DNA from: Ruminococcus sp.
Lineage (GTDB): Bacteria; Bacillota; Clostridia; Oscillospirales; Ruminococcaceae
Direction: 5' to 3'
Length of the DNA: 35,557 nucleotides
Assembly: GCA_017461395.1 (NCBI GenBank)
Contig: JAFTYF010000004.1
Coordinates: 1 to 35,557, forward strand
This document shows, piece by piece, positions 31,779 to 35,557 of the stretch. A program made the translations under genes and the position numbers. How positions within the stretch are numbered: the first letter of the stretch is position 1; each line of letters starts with the position of its first letter. Under the pieces are notes generated by a model. That model was not told the origin of the DNA. It searched no databases and saw only the letters and a program-made list of their open reading frames with translations.

Positions 31779-33200
31779 ATGGCAATCACTAAAAGAGAAC
31801 TTGTGCGAGAATACTCAAGAGCAATACAAGAGGGAAATGCAGCTGTTTTTGGCGGAGCAGGACTTTCAAGAACATCAGGTTATGTGGATTGGAAGACACT
31901 TCTTAGACCATTAGCAGAAGACATAAGTCTTGATGTCGAAAAGGAAGATGATCTTTTAGCTGTAGCACAGTATTATAAAAATTCTCGAGGAAATAGAGGA
32001 AGTATTAATCAAATAATTGTTGATAATTTTACAAAATCAGTTGAGATAAATGAGAATGTAAAGGTATTAACACGTTTACCGATCTGTACATACTGGACTA
32101 CAAATTATGATTCGCTAATTGAAGAAGGAATTAGGGAAGCTAATAGAAAACCAGATGTAAAATCAGAATCAGATCAGCTTTCATCTACAGTTCGAGATAG
32201 GGATGCGGTTGTATATAAAATGCATGGAGATGCAACTAATCCCGCACATGCTGTGCTTACAAAATACGATTATGAATTCTATGATATGAAAAGACCTTTA
32301 TTTAGAACGGCATTGAAAGGAGATTTAATATCTAAAACCTTCTTATTTATAGGTTTTAGTTTTGAGGATCCCAATCTTGATTATATTCTTGGACAGATAC
32401 ATACTTTACTTGGTGAAGACATCCATGATCATTATTGCTTTTTTAAAAGGATTCAGCGTAAAGACTATGATAACGAAGAAGACTATGGATATGATAAAGC
32501 AAAACAAGATTTACGTGAACAAGACCTGAGACAATACGGAATACAAACCTGTTTTGTAGATTCTTATGAGGAAATAACAGATATTCTCCATGATATTGAA
32601 AGTGCTGTAAGAATGAGAAATATTTTTATTTCAGGGAGTGCTCAAGAGTTTACTTCTCCATGGACTAAAGAAAAGGCTGAAACTTTTGCAAGGAAACTTG
32701 CTGCAAGAATGGTATTACAGGATTATAGAATTACATCCGGCTTTGGACTCGGTATTGGCTCATCAGTTATAAATGGTGCCTTAGATGTAATTTACAGTTC
32801 AAAATATAAACATATTGATGAGCATCTATGCTTGCGACCGTTTCCTCAAGGGTATACAGATTTAAAGGAGAAGGAACAAAGAAATGCTCTATATCGGGAA
32901 AATATGATTGAGGATATAGGTATTGCTATTTTTATTTTTGGAAATAAGATTGATTCTGATAAAGTTTTGCTTGCTGATGGTTGCAAAAAGGAATTCGATA
33001 TTGCTATAAAAAAAGGAAGAATAGTTATTCCGGTTGGTTCAACCGGATATATGGCTCAAGAATTACTTGAAACCGTTAAAAAAGATATTGATAAGTATCC
33101 ATATCTAAAAGCATTTGTTTCAGATCTTGAAACTGAGACAGATATTGATAAACTAATTAACATTATAATGAAAATTGTTGATAAACAGCAATTATCATAA
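31779..33200 (+). CDS. thsA: Thoeris NADase effector ThsA (SIR2-SLOG)
   Basis: A 473-residue protein with the domain order and size of Thoeris type I ThsA. SIR2 domain (about 1-275): GGAGLSRTSG nucleotide loop, YWTTNYDSLIEEG with N109 and YKMHGDA with H149, matching the Asn/His pair needed for NAD cleavage. SLOG domain (about 280-473): FISGSAQEF, RITSGFGLGIGSSVINGAL, and the R368-containing EQRNALYREN segment in the ligand pocket region. In known systems ThsA is switched on by a cyclic ADP-ribose isomer bound at SLOG and then depletes NAD, stopping phage growth. Start ATG 31779 follows GAAAGGAT. The thsB gene follows 26 bases downstream. Confidence 0.93.
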   Translation: MAITKRELVREYSRAIQEGNAAVFGGAGLSRTSGYVDWKTLLRPLAEDISLDVEKEDDLLAVAQYYKNSRGNRGSINQIIVDNFTKSVEINENVKVLTRLPICTYWTTNYDSLIEEGIREANRKPDVKSESDQLSSTVRDRDAVVYKMHGDATNPAHAVLTKYDYEFYDMKRPLFRTALKGDLISKTFLFIGFSFEDPNLDYILGQIHTLLGEDIHDHYCFFKRIQRKDYDNEEDYGYDKAKQDLREQDLRQYGIQTCFVDSYEEITDILHDIESAVRMRNIFISGSAQEFTSPWTKEKAETFARKLAARMVLQDYRITSGFGLGIGSSVINGALDVIYSSKYKHIDEHLCLRPFPQGYTDLKEKEQRNALYRENMIEDIGIAIFIFGNKIDSDKVLLADGCKKEFDIAIKKGRIVIPVGSTGYMAQELLETVKKDIDKYPYLKAFVSDLETETDIDKLINIIMKIVDKQQLS

Positions 33201-33226
33201 ACAATATTTATTATGGAGGTTATATT

Positions 33227-33718
33227 ATGAGCAGACAGGTGTTTTTTAGCTTTGAGTTTAAGAAAGATGCGTGGAGAGCTGGTCAGATAAGAAATATGGG
33301 TAAGGTTGAAAAGAGTTCAACATTCTCTGATAATGACTGGGAAGAAGTAAAATCTAAGGACGATGAAACTATTGAGAACTGGATTGACAATCAGATGAGA
33401 ATGCGTTCTTGTATAGTTGTTTTAATAGGAGAGACTACATATAGCAGAAAATGGGTTCTGTATGAGATAAATCGTGCATACGAGTTAGGAAAAGGGTTGT
33501 TAGGAATATATGTGCATGGATTAGAGGATTCTAATGGTGAGCAATGTTCTAAAGGCAAAAATCCTTTTGATTATGTAAAGACCGATGAGGGAGAAAAACT
33601 ATCTAAATATGTAACATGCTATGATCCACCATATTTGAGAAGTAAAAATGTCTATGCTGATATTGAAGGCAAAATTGAAGATTTGATTGAAGAAGCGATT
33701 AATAATAAGGATTATTAA
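33227..33718 (+). CDS. thsB: Thoeris TIR-domain sensor ThsB
   Basis: A 163-residue TIR-like (DUF1863/MTH538-type) protein: RQVFFSFEFKKDAWRAGQIR at the N-terminus, SCIVVLIGETTYSRKWVLYE with putative catalytic E80, and the loop KGKNPFDYV. In Thoeris, ThsB senses phage infection and makes the cyclic ADP-ribose signal that activates ThsA. Clean GGAGG site before ATG 33227. Only one ThsB is present; systems with several ThsB copies are known. No phage-protein trigger can be inferred from the sequence. Confidence 0.92.
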   Translation: MSRQVFFSFEFKKDAWRAGQIRNMGKVEKSSTFSDNDWEEVKSKDDETIENWIDNQMRMRSCIVVLIGETTYSRKWVLYEINRAYELGKGLLGIYVHGLEDSNGEQCSKGKNPFDYVKTDEGEKLSKYVTCYDPPYLRSKNVYADIEGKIEDLIEEAINNKDY

Positions 33719-33795
33719 TTATTTTGAAGCTAAAAGAGACTGAAGTATTCTCCTCGCGATAAGGCTCACAAAACGTGAAAACAATAAGTTGAATA

Positions 33796-33814
33796 ATAGG
33801 ATAAGCAATCCTAT
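33796..33814 (+). repeat. perfect 7-bp hairpin after thsB
   Basis: ATAGGAT (33796-33802) pairs with ATCCTAT (33808-33814) around a 5-base loop. It sits just before the larger terminator and has no T-run. A TATAAT follows at 33818-33823 without a -35 box. Confidence 0.5.
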
Positions 33815-33823
33815 ATTTATAAT

Positions 33824-33880
33824 GCCGGCAGAATAGGCCTTCACCTTACTTGGTGAAGGAAAACTGCTGGCTTTTTTTTT
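33824..33880 (+). terminator. nested double-hairpin terminator
   Basis: Outer stem GCCGGCAG (33824-33831) with CTGCTGGC (33864-33871); inner stem CCTTCACC (33838-33845) with GGTGAAGG (33852-33859); followed by nine T. Stronger and more complex than the simple terminators elsewhere in the window. It would stop transcription from the Thoeris operon and may mark the element boundary. Confidence 0.85.
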
Positions 33881-34061
33881 ACAAACCAAATACTCATAGT
33901 CTGATATGCATTAAGGGCTGCGGATACAAATATGGACTTTTTCGTCTTGAAAAAGCATATTTAGTACCCTTTCTTTAGCGCGCCCATTTATCAGGCAGCC
34001 TCGGAGTCTGTGTGCTATATATGCAGACTCCGTTTTTTGTGTCCGCTGAAAGGACACAGAA
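33881..34061 (+). ncRNA. possible short leader RNA with two hairpins and a terminator
   Basis: Gene-free stretch holding CTTTTT/AAAAAG (about 33937-33957), then the terminator at 34002-34038, then GTGTCC/GGACAC (about 34039-34057), which sits directly before a leader-peptide ATG. The order (RNA, terminator, leader peptide, hairpin over a ribosome site, regulator gene) suggests an attenuation leader; no promoter was located with confidence. Confidence 0.35.
34002..34038 (+). terminator. rho-independent terminator or attenuator
   Basis: CGGAGTCTG (34002-34010) pairs with CAGACTCCG (34024-34032), 9 bp, followed by TTTTTT. Lies upstream of the sigma-like gene, with no coding gene ending just before it. 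Confidence 0.85.
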
Positions 34062-34109
34062 ATGAAGAACAACGTTAAATGGCTGTGCTATGCAGCTAAA
34101 TATCCATGA
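34062..34109 (+). CDS. 15-residue candidate leader peptide
   Basis: ATG 34062 after AAAGGACAC; peptide MKNNVKWLCYAAKYP then TGA. It ends just before a hairpin that partly hides the ribosome site of the next gene. Leader peptides placed like this can control downstream translation through ribosome stalling. No homologue is recognised. Confidence 0.3.
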   Translation: MKNNVKWLCYAAKYP

Positions 34110-34113
34110 TCTT

Positions 34114-34145
34114 CCGTGTTGAGTTACATATCAAAATCAACACGG
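34114..34145 (+). promoter_or_regulatory. 9-bp hairpin abutting the ribosome site of the sigma-like gene
   Basis: CCGTGTTGA (34114-34122) pairs perfectly with TCAACACGG (34137-34145). The CGGAGG ribosome site (34143-34148) starts inside the stem, so folding would reduce translation. It also shows that ATG 34157, 8 bases after the site, is the real start rather than ATG 34106. Confidence 0.5.
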
Positions 34146-34156
34146 AGGTCAAAATA

Positions 34157-34579
34157 ATGGGATATAATCATGGACTTGAAAAGAAAAAGTTTGAAAATGA
34201 ATGGCAGAAGAACGAAAAGCTCTATCGTGAGCTTGGAATGACAGATGAGCAGATATCTGCTATCTGGGAATTCGACTATGAGACATTTCTTTCGGACAGG
34301 GCTTATCTTGAAAAGAAGCAGGATCTGTCTGATTACGAGGATACGCTCCAGAGCAGTGACTGCACCATTGACGAATGCAATATTGAGGAAAACTGGCATG
34401 AGTACATAACAGACATTGATAAGAGAAGACAGTTGTCAGAGCTGCGCCCGGAACAAAGACGTGCTTACTATTTATGTAAGGTTTTGGAAATGAAACAGGA
34501 AGACGCTTCGTCAATTTTACTGATACCAAGGCGCTCTGTTAGTCGCTGGATTGTTAAAATTGCTGAAATTTTAAAATAG
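34157..34579 (+). CDS. sigma-70 region-4-like regulator of a mobile element
   Basis: A 140-residue protein. The N-terminal ~95 residues are charged helices (KKKFENEWQKNEKLYRELGM); the C-terminal part, LRPEQRRAYYLCKVLEMKQE followed by ILLIPRRSVSRWIVKIAEIL, has the helix-turn-helix layout of sigma region 4. Region 2 is absent, so it is not a full sigma factor. Such proteins are frequent in conjugative elements of gut Firmicutes, near the ends. Codon use is closer to the core than to the AT-rich Thoeris part. Confidence 0.65.
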   Translation: MGYNHGLEKKKFENEWQKNEKLYRELGMTDEQISAIWEFDYETFLSDRAYLEKKQDLSDYEDTLQSSDCTIDECNIEENWHEYITDIDKRRQLSELRPEQRRAYYLCKVLEMKQEDASSILLIPRRSVSRWIVKIAEILK

Positions 34580-34584
34580 TGGCC

Positions 34585-35065
34585 AAAAACATCCCTTCCC
34601 ACCGGCTACTTAGTGAAGGGCAATAAAGCACTTCACGAAACTTGACAATTGAATAGCAGCGCATAAGTGTGCAGCAAGATCGGTGTGGGCAGCAAACCTG
34701 CGAGCCGCGGACATCCATACGCCACGACCTCGGAAACGAGCGAGCGATAAATATGAGCATGACGGTGGGAGCGAAGCCACTCCCATTATGGCAATGACAG
34801 CCGACTTGCGCGCCCGTCCGTACCAGCGGCTCTGACTCCGTAAGGGCAGAGAGACAAGGATCTGCGTGAACAGTGAGGACTCTGTTCGGCTTATGTGCTC
34901 CCATCCCCGGAGGGCGTCAGAAATGGCGAGAGATTATCCGAGGCCTTTGATTAAGGAAAATGCCGTCGCACAGCGTGACGGTAAAGCACCCCTGCGGAGG
35001 TGCGTCTGCATATGAAACGATATATGCGGACAACAATACACGGGGCTGTCGCAAGACAGTCCCAC
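34585..35065 (+). ncRNA. candidate large structured noncoding RNA
   Basis: About 480 bases without a credible gene and clearly GC-richer than its surroundings. Many stems are visible: CTCG-GAAA-CGAG (34729-34740, GNRA loop); long-range GAGCCGC/GCGGCTC (34702-34708/34826-34832) enclosing it; GGGAG/CTCCC (34767-34771/34780-34784); CTCTG/CAGAG (34830-34834/34847-34851); CCGTC/GACGG (34963-34967/34977-34981); GCACC/GGTGC (34986-34990/34999-35003); a 10-bp GTCTGCATAT/ATATGCGGAC (35004-35013/35022-35031); and a 9-bp stem closed by GCAA (35042-35063). Density of stems plus two GNRA loops supports a folded RNA. A TTGACA lies at 34642-34647 but without a good -10. It could instead be a long mazF leader or an oriT-type DNA region. 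Confidence 0.5.
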
Positions 35066-35085
35066 ATACATAAAGGAGAGATATG

Positions 35086-35454
35086 ATGCTGATACCAAAA
35101 CGTGGAGATATGTACGTTGCCGATCTGGGACAAGGTATTGGCTCAGAACAGGCAAACGAACGCCCTGTGGTGATTATTCAGAACAACAAGGGCAATCACT
35201 ATGCCGATACGACGATAATTGTTCCTATCACATCTCAGATGAAGGCTCAGCTACCCAATCATGTGATAATACATTACGGTATTCTCACGAAGTATCAGGG
35301 CTGTGTTTTGACAGAGCAGATAAGGACTATATCAGTATTAAGACTGAAAAAGTATATCGGCAGACTAAGTGAAAAGGATATCCGAAGGATAGAGAAAGCA
35401 CTAAGGATAAGCCTTGATAGGGAAATTGTTGTATTTTCTGCTGTGAACAGCTAA
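35086..35454 (+). CDS. MazF/PemK-family endoribonuclease toxin
   Basis: A 122-residue (from ATG 35086, 7 bases after AAAGGAG; ATG 35083 is too close) mRNA interferase. Family features: KRGDMYVADLGQGIGSEQAN, ERPVVIIQNNKGN, TTIIVPITSQ, TEQIRTISVLRLKKYIGRLS. The usual C-terminus ends soon after ALRISL; here DREIVVFSAVNS is added, and that stretch is the antisense of a transposase end, so the 3' end looks exchanged. No MazE antitoxin gene precedes it; the upstream neighbour is the structured gene-free region. Confidence 0.88.
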   Translation: MLIPKRGDMYVADLGQGIGSEQANERPVVIIQNNKGNHYADTTIIVPITSQMKAQLPNHVIIHYGILTKYQGCVLTEQIRTISVLRLKKYIGRLSEKDIRRIEKALRISLDREIVVFSAVNS

Positions 35455-35557
35455 TTGCTTTTTGAAATCATCAAATGAATAGAATTTGTGAGTAGCGTAA
35501 AAGTATTCATTATCTTTGCGATGAGAACGTTCAACTTTACCGTTATGCCGAGGAGTA
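35401..35557 (-). pseudogene. C-terminal end of a DDE transposase (integrase core), cut by window edge
   Basis: Reading leftward from the window edge the frame codes TPRHNGKVERSHRKDNEYFY, then KFYSFDDFKKQL and KYNNFPIKAYP before a stop at 35401-35403. HNGKVERSHRKD contains the last acidic residue of the DDE triad of IS481/IS3-type rve transposases. After YNNFP, relatives normally continue for tens of residues (RPL...P), so the 3' end is truncated and overlaps mazF by about 50 bases. Its other end lies outside the window. Confidence 0.75.

Larger units (their letters stand above)
25373..35557. mobile_element. accessory island integrated at tRNA-Arg, right end not reached
   Basis: From 25373 to about 33720 the DNA is visibly AT-rich (many AAA, ATT and TAT codons) compared with the core to the left. 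It contains a truncated lysin-like gene, orphan membrane proteins and an anti-phage system. From about 33800 the composition changes again and plasmid/ICE-type genes appear (sigma-like regulator, MazF, transposase end), so more than one element may be present. No integrase or relaxase is in the window. Confidence 0.55.

Noticed and set aside
34554-35155. Minus-strand frames of 116, 73 and 60 codons in the GC-rich gene-free region
   Set aside because: No ribosome sites, odd Cys/His/Pro/Ser-rich composition, and the underlying DNA is full of hairpins, which explains the open frames better.
25373-35557. CRISPR array, integrase or relaxase in the island
   Set aside because: No regularly spaced repeats were found, and no frame shows tyrosine/serine recombinase or relaxase motifs.
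25373-35557. Second copy of the tRNA-Arg 3' end as attR
   Set aside because: Scanning by eye for the T-arm and acceptor sequence found none after 25372, so the right boundary was not called.

Overview
The window reads as chromosome of a low-GC Firmicute of the Ruminococcus type (Clostridia, Oscillospiraceae). The evidence is sporulation genes (gerW, spoIIP), a secreted protein ending in a ruminococcal-type dockerin, AGGAGG-like ribosome sites, sigma-A promoters with TTGACA/TATAAT boxes, and Clostridia gene orders such as DUF2953-gerW-DD-carboxypeptidase-rluB, ywiB-argS and ftsE-ftsX-M23-ctp. Genus is inferred from gene content only.

Positions 1-25300 are host core. 1-3226: DUF2953 protein (5' end outside the window), gerW, a penicillin-binding DD-carboxypeptidase, rluB and a GNAT-like small protein, all rightward. 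3288-5409: metA and a secreted dockerin protein behind a consensus promoter. 5457-7637 (minus): a large lipoprotein with a solute-binding domain, divergent from spoIIP and a small membrane protein. 9266-11508 (minus): a permuted NlpC/P60-like protein and a cardiolipin synthase. 11742-13749: an ECF sigma factor with a membrane-anchored partner. 13969-15618: a PAS/degenerate-GGDEF/EAL phosphodiesterase. 15820-19135: a D-Ala-D-Ala-ligase homologue lacking most catalytic residues, a YwiB-like protein and argS. 19408-20493: a CdaR/PucR-type regulator. 20606-25118: ftsE, ftsX, a coiled-coil M23 murein hydrolase and an S41 protease, a cell-separation/division cluster.

At 25298-25372 lies a tRNA-Arg (anticodon CCG) with its own promoter. 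From its last base onward the DNA becomes clearly more AT-rich and the gene content turns accessory, as expected for an element integrated in the 3' end of a tRNA gene. The first gene, a GH19-like lipoprotein, has lost its start at the junction. Then come a DUF4163/DUF3298-like protein, a run of unrecognised membrane proteins (27431-31436), a decayed stretch, and a two-gene Thoeris anti-phage system: ThsA (SIR2+SLOG) and ThsB (TIR).

After ThsB (33.7 kb to the end) base composition rises again. This part holds strong terminators, a leader peptide and hairpin in front of a sigma-region-4-like protein, about 500 bases of gene-free, strongly structured GC-rich sequence that looks like a large noncoding RNA, a MazF-type toxin without MazE, and the C-terminal end of a DDE transposase cut by the window edge and merging with the mazF 3' end. 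No integrase, relaxase or second att copy is visible, so the element must extend beyond the window.

The best candidates for something undescribed are the membrane-protein operon beside Thoeris, the structured RNA at about 34585-35065, and the ligase homologue with a dismantled active site.
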